Part shown: positions 55,155 through 64,000 of the stretch, one piece after another
How the letters are laid out: each line of letters begins with the position of its first letter
How positions within the stretch are numbered: the first letter of the stretch is position 1
Source: Acanthosepion esculentum
Lineage: Eukaryota; Mollusca; Cephalopoda; Sepiida; Sepiidae
Direction of reading: 5' to 3'
NCBI GenBank assembly: GCA_964036315.1
Contig: OZ038488.1
Coordinates: 69,359,842 to 69,423,841, forward strand
Length of the DNA stretch: 64,000 nucleotides
Translations under genes and position numbers: made by a program
Notes under the pieces: generated by a model
Databases searched by the model: none
Told to the model about the DNA's origin: nothing
What the model saw: only the letters and a program-made list of their open reading frames with translations

Positions 55155-55520
55155 AGGCCTTGGGCCGCTACCTCGCACGGAGGCGAGGTAAAATCTCTCT
55201 TTTTCCACTTAGGCCAATATGTGACCTCTCACAGATACAGCGTTTCCCAAATTCCGGGAACGCGCTAAGAACAATACACGTACGTACGGACACTTACAAC
55301 ACACACACATAATTTCTCCATACAGACTCTATGTAACAGTCCATGTCTTTGTTTAACTTGTTTTGTTATTAATATATATTTGCTTACCCATATATATCGG
55401 TCTTGTTTGTTTTCTTTGTCTTCTTTGGACTTAATTAAAGTCCGACATTCTCATGTAGCTGGACCCGCCAGCAGGAAAGTTTAACCTTCTGATATCTCTT
55501 CACCCCCACGGTCCGCTACA
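55016..55520 (+). repeat. 3' LTR
   Basis: A 505-bp repeat from TGTCAGAGTTAGC to CCGCTACA. It differs from the 5' LTR mainly by a (CT)n expansion of about 55 bp (55,097-55,150) and by an extra GGTCTCTCTCCCCTGAG before the TATA box. Confidence 0.95.
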
Positions 55521-55524
55521 CATG

Positions 55525-56975
55525 AGTAATTCATACTACTAAGCTAATTCAAGATGTTTTTTTTATTGGCTTTGTTGTCACTACAAAGTTTCAGATGGTT
55601 TATTCAATTATCTTCTTGTTAAAATAATATGAAAGAGAAACCAGCTGTCTCCTAAAACTCAGAATAAAGAAACAGGAAAATTTCAAAGATGAAACAGAGA
55701 AGTCTGGTATAGCAGAGGATATTTAGAGAGGAAGCACGCTGAAATCCAAATACAAGGTAAGGCTCATCGAAAGCTGAATAAATTGAAGGGGACAATACAC
55801 ATACTCGCGAGTAAATTTATAAGACTGGCCATTATAGATTTTCAATGTAGTGTGAATTTCTTTGCTTAAAAAAGGAAACGATAAAAATCTAATTGGAGTG
55901 TAGCTCTGCAAATAAAAATTATAGCATCACGTGAATTCAAATAAATGGAACCTCTTGCCTTACTCGCGTGACTGAGAATGGCTTGATACGATCAGTATAT
56001 TAGTCACCATTTTTTAATTCTGTTTCAAACATTTTTTGATACTGTTCTTTATTTGATGAAATATGAAAATTAAAATTCATAAAAATAGCTGAAATAGATA
56101 AATTGTCCGGTACTTTTCTTTTTTCGTGGTTGACCACCAAGTTACACCGAATAAGTTATCTCCCTTTTGTTTACATTAACATGGCTTTTTTGATGAAGCC
56201 TTTTCAGCCGTACCTGTTGTCGCTAATGTAGAGAGAACTCGATCAAAACTTAACTGCTCAGGGCGTCTCAGCCAAAAACTGCTATCTTCGTCGTCAATCT
56301 TGCCAAGATCCATCTAACCAAATGACATGAGAATGTTAAACCACGTTGAACATCTCCGTGTTAGCGATGATGTTGCGGAAGCAACGCTGAGCGAATCACT
56401 TGAATAGGCGGAGGCAACGCTAATGATCATCAGAGTGCAGAACGCATTTGCCGGCTGTTACACCAAGTATTTTTCGGGAGCTGCTACACTTTTTTTGCAC
56501 ATCCAGTTGCGTACTTTTATATAATCACCCTGAGCAGGGGAGGATTTAGAGGAAGAGAGACCCTAGGCTATTCCATTTGTGAGATTGTTGTGGACCCGAT
56601 AGCGGTGCAGATCTGGCTTACGAAAATAAGGCCTTGTGCCAGACACTACACTCTACTACCGAATCCACAAACAAAGTAAAAAAAAATATAATATAAAGAC
56701 GTGCTCTTCCCACCGTACAAACGTACAAAGTGAAAAGAAGTAGACAGGCAAAACAACAAAAGGTTAAGAACAAACAAATTTTATTAGAGTTTAACAAGTA
56801 GTTTGTCTTCAATGAAGACCTTCAGTAAATGTACTGGAAATGTAGTTGAAGAAGAGACCAAGTAAATTGTCTTCAGTGAGATTACTGGAAATGTAGTAAT
56901 AATGAAATTTAATTGTTTTGAGTTAAGCCTTCAGTAAGATACTGGAAATATGGTAGTTGACAAGATAAGATTCCG
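55525..56975. other. Unassigned sequence
   Basis: Moderately complex, no element recognised. Confidence 0.35.
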
Positions 56976-56979
56976 CGCC

Positions 56980-57660
56980 AAAATTCAAATCCAAGATGGC
57001 TAAATGGCGGGAAGGAGTTCCTTCAGGAAGAAAGTCAGAAAGTCAGTTGTAATGCATAATAACATACGGCAAGGAAAAAATACTCACTGCGAGAGTTTAT
57101 AATTGTGAGTGTATGTAATTCTTTTTAAAGTAACAGGTTCAGAAAGTACAGTTCGAAGAATATGAAAAATGCTTGCTCATCAGGTTGGAAGTTTTCGAAA
57201 GTTCCTGGACGTTGGCAGCTCTATAAAGATGTTAGCCTCGGGACAAGAAATCTGTCATCGCAAGGTGACGACCGTGTCGTATGCGTTAAGATACCGAGAC
57301 GAGCCATGAGGTCTAGGCAAGGTTTTGCCGAATAAAATGTCTCTGTATATATGGGGTTACCGGCCAGAGACAAGTGAGCCAACCCAGCCGATGGTCAGAC
57401 GACCACGGGGGCGACTAATTTTGAAAAGCCAAATTTGCCGTGACGTCAGCGCAAAAGCGCGCGAAAAAAATGAATTCTTCCTCATCTTCGGCTAAGACAA
57501 CGGTTTACTGCTATGACTAACCGAAAGTGAAAGGAAGGGGGTGAAAACTCGCGCGCGCATCAGATTAAAGTGTAAACACTGTGTCCTGTTCCACAAGATC
57601 CCTCCAAATCCCCCATTCTCACGATTAGAGGAAACTGGAAGAGTGTTAAAGAATTTGAGT
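56980..57660. promoter_or_regulatory. CpG-richer patch with a CRE-type site
   Basis: This stretch has more CG dinucleotides than its surroundings. It includes CCGTGACGTCAGCGC (TGACGTCA at 57,441-57,448), AAAGCGCGCGAAAA and CTCGCGCGCGCATC. It could be a promoter or an old solo LTR. No downstream gene or paired end was found. Confidence 0.3.
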
Positions 57661-58375
57661 AAAATCAAGGATCATGACGGGTTTTAAAATTCCACAGTTG
57701 ACAATTCCTTCTTTAAAGAACATAATTTGTTAAAAATACAGTATGTAATTGAAAAAATGCATGACTTAAGATTAAAGAAATCAATGCTAGCTTCGAGTTA
57801 TCGGCTTAAGATATTATTATTATGAAATGGAATGTAAGGAAAATTACTGGAAGGTTGTTTACAATGCGTTATGACACCAAGTGTAAGAAAGGACTATGAC
57901 AGTGTCAAAAATATTATACACCTTGGTTGGAAGTCCCCTAGATTTTGAGGTCCTAGCCTGCTAAGACTATAAGTAAATCCGGCACTGACCCTGAGCAACT
58001 GGGTGGGTCTGAGTGCATAGTGGAACTCGACAAATCTTTGTTTGCATCGAGAAAAAATATATATGATGCATGATTATAGCTTTTATGTGTAATCAAAGAT
58101 ACAAATTTTTATCATTTTTGTCAGGGATACAAAGATGCTGCTATTAACTGGGGATATTTTTCAAATCATAGGTGAATAGGGCTCTGGTTAGAATAAAGGG
58201 CACGTCATTTTTGCAATATTTGAAGAGGTTTAAAATTCATTAGGCGTATTTTTGTTTAAAAACCTATCAAAATGCCGCGTTAATATAGCACAACAGAAGA
58301 CAAAAGTGAAGCGTGCAATATCCAAGAATAAAACACATACGGCGTCGCAATGCAAGACAAATATCTGCTTCGTAC
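57661..58375. other. Unassigned sequence
   Basis: AT-rich; nothing recognised. Confidence 0.35.
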
Positions 58376-58620
58376 ATATTTACTAAGTTTAGTTTGGAAA
58401 AGGCTAAAAGTATAGATCGACCTGTGCGAATCAGTGCACAGTATTCAATGTAAACAATCAGGGTACCCATTTCACCATGGTGAATTACCCTTTCTATTTC
58501 TTATAAGAACTCACTACATCACCTTCGTAAAGCGGGCCATTATCACAGGTCACAAGTATAATTATAAATATTTTCGAAATAATGCGTATATCTTTTATAG
58601 TAATTATCGAGTAAATTATA
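58376..58620 (+). repeat. Anonymous repeat, first copy
   Basis: TTTACTAAGTTTAGTTTGG, TGTAAACAATCAGGGTACCC and CACAAGTATAATTATAAATA recur in diverged form at 58,942-59,165 in the same orientation. An RTE fragment lies between the copies. Confidence 0.7.
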
Positions 58621-58629
58621 AGACTTCCT

Positions 58630-58935
58630 AGACAAGGTAGTAAAGGAAAGTGAGAAGAAAGGACTAACTATCAATTGTAAGAAAACGTAATGTATGGTTG
58701 TCGGCAAAAGGAACAGCCCAATATGCAAACTGTGGACTGGAAATGCCAAAATTAAATAATAGGACATATGATGAGGAAAGAAAAGTTGGAAAATTTGACA
58801 CTCACAGGACGTATTGAAGACAAGAGGAACAGAGTGAAAGAGCGAGTAACCTACCTAAGGGTCTTGTGTAAATAGATGGCAGAACAGGGATGGAGAGGAT
58901 ACTAAAAAGACAAACCTTACTAAGAGCTAAAAATT
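58630..58935 (+). pseudogene. RTE-like LINE, C-terminal fragment
   Basis: The frame KVVKESEKKGLTINCKKT then CMVVGKRNSP matches the part of RTE reverse transcriptases just after YADD, where KGLxINxKKTExMVVSK is usual. A jump then leads to EERKVGKFDTHRTY, related to the tail (MRKExLENLTLTGHIE) in a shifted frame. The region between is deleted. Confidence 0.8.
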
Positions 58936-58941
58936 GATATT

Positions 58942-59165
58942 CAATAAGTTTAGTTTGGAACAAAACCAAAAGAAAAGATCATCCTGTACTAATCAGTTCA
59001 CATTATTAAATGTCGATCTAAACAATCATGATACCAGTTGTCCCCATATTGAGGTACTCTTTCTATTTCTAATGATAATCGAACTCATGACAGCACTGCA
59101 GTAAAAAGAAGTTACCACAGGTTAGACGTATAATTATAAATAATTTTTATAAACATCCCCAGAAA
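58942..59165 (+). repeat. Anonymous repeat, second copy
   Basis: Diverged direct copy of 58,376-58,620 (AATAAGTTTAGTTTGGAAC, TAAACAATCATGATACC, GACGTATAATTATAAATA). Confidence 0.7.
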
Positions 59166-59169
59166 CTAC

Positions 59170-59740
59170 AAACATCTCGTGGCCTTGTGCCAGACAAAGA
59201 ATGGCTTAGTATTAATAATAATAAAAATATAATAATATTGATATAAAAGACAGTGTCACAAATGATAAAATTTCCCCATGTTAGCGACTACAAATCTCAG
59301 TGAAATTATAGTGTCAAAGACAAAAGAAAAATTACGCAGTTCCCGTGATCACTGATTCTCATGCAGGCATCGGTATCTTTAGTGCAATTAGGGAGGTGCT
59401 GCTGTAGGGTTGAAATCCTCAGAACTAGGCATTCCTCAGAAATTGTTCGTTACAGGTCGTTGTTGTCTTGTACTGAAATAAAATAAACTGAATGAAATAT
59501 CAATTATGGGCGCTTTGCTTTTAAATCCCAATAAATCCATAGCCAAATCTGATCGGGGATCCGTTATCCAAACAGAAGCTCGCCATTATTCTCAGAAAAC
59601 CAGTATGTGACCAGCGTATTTATTTATTGCAACTGTCAAAAGGAAAGAAATTCTGTCTCGTGTAAATATTTATTTAGAAACAACCATTTCGACGATTTGT
59701 AATATTTATTTAAAATAACGTAAAAATATCATTTACACTA
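59170..59740. other. Unassigned sequence
   Basis: No element recognised. Confidence 0.3.
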
Positions 59741-59744
59741 TTTA

Positions 59745-60300
59745 TATGCGGTTTATTGTCTTTATCTTTGTTGTTGTTATCACAACGTTGCGGCCGTTGT
59801 GCCCCTCACCCCGCCTTTATCATGGGTATATGATCCGGGTAAACTACAGGGAATCCCTTTATTTAATCTACGGGGGTAGACTGTTCTTGTTCTACTGCCT
59901 ATGTCTAGGAATACCTCGTCTAGTTCTTATTATTAGTACTGCTCAGTTGTTGCTCGCCCTGATTTCATTGAGTCCAAGAACACACTGCCCAACCCAGGGT
60001 TTGAACTCACACTTACTATGTCACCAAATTCACGAACCAATGCTTTAATCCACTCGGCTATTGTCTGTGGAGAAGTTGGAGCCCTAAACCTAACCTAGCT
60101 GTTGATGCTGCAGTTTCTACTGCTGCCGCTTGTCAAGATATCCCTAGATATGAGCAGTAGAACAAGGATAGTTTAAAGGGCTCAGTTCTGTATTCCCTGT
60201 AAGTTGCCCAAATCAACAAACCTGATGAAGAACGGGGGGTACACAAGGGTCAAAACGTTGTGATAACAACAACATCAACAACAACGAGGACAATATTCTG
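59745..60300 (-). repeat. Fold-back SINE family G, full length
   Basis: The minus strand reads: inverted tail (GTTGTTATCACAACGTTTTG, CCCCCGTTCTTCATCAGG), junction GCTCCAACTTCTCCACAGAC, head with A box TAGCCGAGTGG and B box GAGTTCAAACCC, body (GAACTAGACGAGGTATTCC, CCCCGTAGATTAAATAAAGG) and tail CAACGTTGTGATAACAACAA. The two tails are inverted with respect to each other, at the outer ends of a roughly 555-bp unit. It shares its inverted junction with 43,895-44,262. Confidence 0.9.
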
Positions 60301-60469
60301 CACGAAAATAGTGTATTTTTCAACTATTAACATAAAATGACACATAGGTAGTAGCCAATTGACTGATTCATTTTCTACGGCTTATCAACCCTTTGCAGGT
60401 TATTTGAAGCCAGAAAATATTTTTAGATTATAAGAAATTTTATTTTGTGACAGTATTGATTTAGTGATA

Positions 60470-60730
60470 CAAGACTTACTAATTAACCCATAGCTGAGGG
60501 GAGAAGTGGTGGATTCATATCTTTTCCAGGGGTATTTACGCGAAAGTGAATAAAACGAACCCAACTGGAATTGGAACTCGGCTCTCCGATTAACAATTCC
60601 GAGCCATTATCCATTACACTACCCGCACATCCACATTCGATTGGGTTCTTTACATTCATTTACGCGTAAATACCCTTGGGAAATATATAAATCTATATTC
60701 TCCCTCCAGTTATGAGTTAAAAAGTATGAC
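60470..60730. repeat. Fold-back SINE family B
   Basis: Left half minus-oriented: ACCCATAGCTGAGGGGAG, TTTTCCAGGGGTATTTACGC, GAACTCGGCTCTCCGATT, ATCCATTACACTACCCGC. Right half plus-oriented body: TTCATTTACGCGTAAATACC, CTTGGGAAATATATAAATC, CTCCAGTTATGAGTTAAAA. The halves pair as an imperfect inverted repeat around the head. Confidence 0.8.
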
Positions 60731-61600
60731 TTGTATCTGAAAAATCTTTGTTATTCTCAGAAAATTTTTTAAATTCATTTGTTAAAAAATCATTATTCTT
60801 ACGATAAGATACAAACTATGTTTCGGCTTTAAATAACATTAAATAATCCGTAAAAATAAACAACTTTCCTTTTAAAAAATGTTATCATAGTGGTTTTTTG
60901 AATGGTTTCAGTTTAAAAAGTAATATTCTATCGTAAATGTCTTGAATGAAAATCAAGATTATTTTTTATGATTTTTTTCATATTTCTATGTCTGCTGCCT
61001 TTGCTACTTAGTGATTCAGAGTCGACGTCCATCAGCTTATAAACCGAAGGGAAGTTGATAAGATTTAACCTTCATGCCTCCTACCAACCAAAAAACTGTT
61101 ATTAGTGCCTACACTTTTCACTACCCCGGCAATGCTTATTTTTAAAAAGCGATGATTTGAGAATAGACAACAAAAATATTAAACACTATTTATTTATTAG
61201 AGTAAATAAAAAACTTGTTTTCATAGTTCTTTATAAAATGGTAAATAATAAATTTTGCATTACAGTTGGTTTTGATAATTTTCTAATTTTTTTAATAAAA
61301 AAAATATTTTCAAATTTATTTCTTTATAAAATGGTAAATAAATCTTTATAAAAGGTAATTAATAAATATCGCATTGTACTTTGTTCACATATTTTTATAA
61401 TCTTCTAAATAAACATTACTGAGGGAGTCAAAAGTGTATACAGTAATAGCGGTGTCAATGGAATAACCGTCTTTTTCACATACCGTTTTTTTTTTCTTTT
61501 TTTGCAGGCACGAAGTTTAAACATTGCCGAGAAGTTTTAAGAAGTTTCTGAAATGTTTTCGAGCCATTATAAATTATGGTGCTCCGTTAGTTGGATTTGT
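60731..61600. other. Unassigned AT-rich sequence
   Basis: A pyrimidine tract ending TTTTTTTGCAG at about 61,507 resembles a splice acceptor, but stops follow in all three frames within 60 nt. Confidence 0.35.
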
Positions 61601-61607
61601 TCCATTA

Positions 61608-61809
61608 AAGAGGAAAAATAGGGTCGACCTATACACGAGGCATATCAGAAATTGATTGGCCAAAAGTCGAGGCCCTACTTATTAATGAAATGCCCATTCA
61701 ATTTCGAATTTTTTTAAAAGCCGAAGCAATTAACTCCTTTGAAACTACTAAAGTTTACTCAGTAGGCGAAGAAATTAATGTAGACGGAAAATTTGAAAAC
61801 GATTTTGGA
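61608..61809 (+). other. Unidentified open segment of coding-like composition
   Basis: From the codon after a stop, the frame runs about 66 codons to a stop at 61,809. It includes STYTRGISEIDWPKVEALLI and EAINSFETTKVYSVGEEINV. Amino-acid composition is balanced, unlike most frames in this window. No start codon is needed if it is an exon or an element fragment. I do not recognise the family. Confidence 0.3.
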
Positions 61810-62885
61810 TAAGTTATTTTATTTTCTCGAATTCCCATGTAAATAATATTTAAAAAAAAACAGAAAAAAGATACCTATGGTTTAAAATTAATTTCTAAAA
61901 ACGAAAAATCTTTCATGACGCTTTTATTTTAGTTTTAATTTCAAGCTAATAGATTAATTTAATATACAAATACTTTGTAGTATTTCAAAAACTAATTTAA
62001 AACTAATTTAAATTGACTGAGAGAAAGATTTTGATTTCGTTTTTTTTTTTTTTTTGCTAAAATAGCTGATTAGTGTCCTTTTTTTAGTCTTTCATCGCAA
62101 TGTAATTCTTGTTATTAACTTTCTGAAACTTTATTTTAGGAATATTAGCTGATTTAACGTATAATTAATCTGATTTAAAACAAATATTACTTACTTTAAG
62201 TTTAAAATATCGCAGAAGTAAATCTTTTTAAGCAAACAGTAGCTGTGTTTTTAACTGACAGCAACCATGTTGTGATGACGGACTGATTGTTGTTCTACGG
62301 AGAATTTATCTGTAAAATATAATTTAATAAAATGACGTGAGCGTCTTTTTTATATAATTTTTAAGCACTCAGTAATCTTTAAATTTTTAAAAAAATATTC
62401 TCCATAATCTAATTTTAAGAATGTTCACTTTAAATTTACTATAGTCATCGCTCTTATTTTCTTATAATGTTGTGTATGGTTGCCCATAAAAAATAATAAA
62501 TTCTTTAAAAAATATTGGTGTTTGAAGACTGGTATTAAGCATTACCATTTTTGATTAGTAAATATAGTTTTCACTTAATAATATAATCTAAAAGACTGAA
62601 ATTAGTACAGAAATTGAAAAAATTTAAATCTAAGTTTTCTAATTAAAATGTTAAAAAATATAATTATTGCAAAATTTCATTATTCGTCGAAAAAATAGTT
62701 TTCTTAAGACAACAGTGTCCTTAAGATATCTTATTTATAAAAGCAATTAAAAGCTTTTCTAATTAAATAATGTCATAGTTTTATTGCATTTTTATTTGAC
62801 GATTCGGAGCAGATTTTCGGTAAATGGGGTTTCTGTTTGACAAAATTAAATTAATGATTTAATTTCTCCAAGGACATCAGCTTTC
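61810..62885. other. Unassigned AT-rich sequence
   Basis: Very AT-rich with T runs; nothing recognised. Confidence 0.35.
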
Positions 62886-62889
62886 GAAT

Positions 62890-62970
62890 AGAACCCCCCA
62901 CCCCCGGTTATAATAGCTAAAAGTATAACCGAAAGCGCTTGGAATCACAGAACATTTGAACAGTTTCTAC
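62890..62970 (+). repeat. Penelope-like 3' end motif
   Basis: GGTTATAATAGCTAAAAG then TATAACCGAAAGCGCTTGG parallels GGCTAAATGTATAGCC and CCGAAAGCGCTCGG at 14.17 kb, with the stem bases changed on both sides (GGCTA/TAGCC versus GGTTAT/ATAACC). Confidence 0.5.
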
Positions 62971-62976
62971 ACACAC

Positions 62977-62979
<3 letters not shown>

Positions 62980-63048
<69 letters not shown>
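62980..63048. repeat. (CT)n(TA)n microsatellite
   Basis: About 24 bp of CT followed by about 44 bp of TA. Confidence 0.95.
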
Positions 63049-63053
<5 letters not shown>

Positions 63054-63334
63054 GGCTCCTGAAAAAATTAATTTCGGTTGAGCTCTTTGGTTTGAGGTGT
63101 GAGTTTGTAAACAGTGACTATTTAAGCTAATATTGCATGCCTCTTCGGCAGAATTGAGTCACTGTCAGTCACTGTGTGTTTATCTAAATCTAAAAATAAA
63201 CACGCTAAAAATTCACCTTCATCCCTGCCGTGAGCCGACGGCTTAGTGGTAGAAGTTCCGACTGACGCAAATTCAGTCGCGTTTCGATCCTAGCTGATGA
63301 GCTGTGAAACAGCGAAACAGTCTGTCTGTGGATG

Positions 63335-63340
<6 letters not shown>
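63049..63340 (+). repeat. SINE family E, best copy
   Basis: It starts TATTGGCTCCTGAAAA and contains GTTTGTAAACAGTGACTA and CACCTTCATCCCTGCC. It then has a tRNA-like part (GACGGCTTAGTGGTAGAAG and B box GTTTCGATCC) and a hammerhead-like 3' part ending GTGGATGACAAATA. TA arrays on both sides. Other copies: 31,371-31,640 (minus) and 13,149-13,257 (5' part only). Confidence 0.85.
63280..63336 (+). ncRNA. Hammerhead-ribozyme-like motif in SINE E
   Basis: CTGATGA (63,294-63,300), then stem II GCTGT/ACAGC with loop GAA (63,301-63,313), then GAAAC (63,314-63,318) and AGTC with predicted cleavage after C 63,322. All invariant core nucleotides of the hammerhead are present and stem II is a perfect 5-bp stem. 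Stem III is only A-U and C-G around one nucleotide. Stem I can pair ATCC upstream with GGAT at about 63,330 across an internal loop. Structure, not activity, is what the sequence shows. Confidence 0.5.

Positions 63341-63396
<56 letters not shown>
63341..63396. repeat. (TA)n microsatellite
   Basis: About 56 bp of TA. Confidence 0.95.
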
Positions 63397-63398
<2 letters not shown>

Positions 63399-63548
63399 CT
63401 GACCTTATTTTCCATTTTCCTATTTCAGCTTTGATCGGTCTTTTGATGGTTAATCAAGAGTTGCCCACAAATGTGTTTTTTTAATTTTGGATATTTGGTT
63501 TTCCCCACTCCTTTTTAACTCTGAAATAAGCTAACGATTTGATTTCTG

Positions 63549-63971
63549 ATTTCCCAAGTAAATCATTTTCATCATTATCGCCTGACGAGGGATAATTTTA
63601 CAGTTCTGAAACATGGATATTTTTGTGTAACGATGTAAAATATTATAATAAATACATTATAATATTTCGCTCTACAATGTATTGAGCACTTTTTAAAAAA
63701 AGTAAATGCTAAGAACAGTCGATTTTTATCTATCTATTACAAATAAGAGAAAGAACCGATCGAGTAAGAATCCACAGTTCTTAGTATTTACTTTTTTAAA
63801 AGTTCTCATTACAAAATGGAGCAAAATATTATTATAATATTTTTATCATGATAGATTACAATAAAAACATTTTACATGGGTACAGAAAAACTTTCATGTT
63901 TCGGGAAATATAATGGTTCCTCTTCGGGTGAGGGTAGATAGCTTATGATAAAAATGATTTATTTGGGAAAT
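63549..63971. repeat. 423-bp imperfect fold-back element
   Basis: ATTTCCCAAGTAAATCATTT at the left pairs with AAATGATTTATTTGGGAAAT at the right. Inner strings GTAAATGCTAAGAAC and GTTCTTAGTATTTAC also pair, and the arms are about 170 and 195 nt. Each arm carries a GAAACATG string; the left arm has CTGACGA 20 nt before it. No coding capacity. Confidence 0.85.
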
Positions 63972-64000
63972 TTAAAAACAAATCGATATCTCTTTTGAAA

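Larger units (their letters stand above)
53476..55520 (+). mobile_element. Short non-autonomous LTR retrotransposon with CATG duplication
   Basis: Two LTRs (472 and 505 bp) bound a 1,068-bp interior. CATG lies directly outside both (53,472-53,475 and 55,521-55,524). The interior starts TATGGTGACTTCCCGACGTG, the place for a primer-binding site, and ends GAGAGGAGGTA, a purine tract. No gag, protease, reverse transcriptase or integrase frame is seen; the longest frame is 65 codons. The ends and 4-bp duplication suggest a Ty3/Gypsy-type parent, which is inference. TGT...ACA termini are intact, so it is structurally a complete insertion. Confidence 0.95.

Noticed and set aside
61480..61560. Strong polypyrimidine tract plus CAG, a splice acceptor candidate
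   Set aside because: All three frames after the AG close within about 60 nt, so no coding exon follows.

Overview
This is an AT-rich animal genomic window with no host protein-coding gene that I can support. It looks like gene desert or the inside of a very large intron. The load of decayed CR1/Jockey-like, RTE-like and Tx1-like LINEs, Penelope-like pieces, mariner/Tc1 and pogo-like DNA transposons, several tRNA-derived SINE families and very many (TA)n arrays is most like a mollusc. A coleoid cephalopod (octopus or squid) is my best guess; that is inference from repeat flavour, not from a diagnostic gene.

Layout: 0-2.5 kb is anonymous sequence, then a 1.2 kb composite satellite of GATA repeats interrupted by a fixed 16-bp motif. 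2.5-12 kb is mostly anonymous, with RTE and CR1 fragments, SINEs and a mariner 5' remnant. 12.2-14.8 kb is a pyrimidine tract followed by a chain of TA-flanked hairpins and SINEs. 15-22 kb has CR1 tails, a pogo-like MITE, a mariner 3' remnant, SINEs and an RTE fragment. 23-29.7 kb holds a Penelope GIY-YIG remnant, a fold-back SINE, a Tc1-like remnant, a GC-rich tandem array of multi-hairpin units (27.5-28.2 kb) and two related hairpins. 31-35.5 kb has a SINE with a hammerhead-like 3' part, a mariner remnant, hairpins and three MITEs. 36.3-39.3 kb is a decayed Tx1-like LINE split by a 440-bp insertion, followed by a Tc1 pseudogene and nested insertions (40-42 kb). 42-47 kb is CR1/RTE/SINE debris. 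48.1-51.9 kb is a second Tx1-like LINE with a 259-codon open reverse transcriptase segment. 52.1 kb is a mariner-like transposase 3' end. 53.5-55.5 kb is a structurally complete short LTR element with target duplication but no coding capacity. 56-64 kb is anonymous sequence with one CpG/CRE-bearing patch, an RTE fragment, fold-back SINEs and a hammerhead-like SINE.

The parts do not cooperate as an operon or pathway. The connecting theme is parasitic-element biology: non-coding elements that presumably borrowed the machinery of the autonomous families seen here as fossils. The most notable patterns are (1) SINEs of four unrelated families bearing inverted tails (fold-back SINEs), with one inverted junction shared by two separate loci; (2) a hammerhead-ribozyme-like core in the 3' part of one SINE family; and (3) the GC-rich array of multi-stem units at 27.5 kb. 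All calls are by eye, without alignment or database search.
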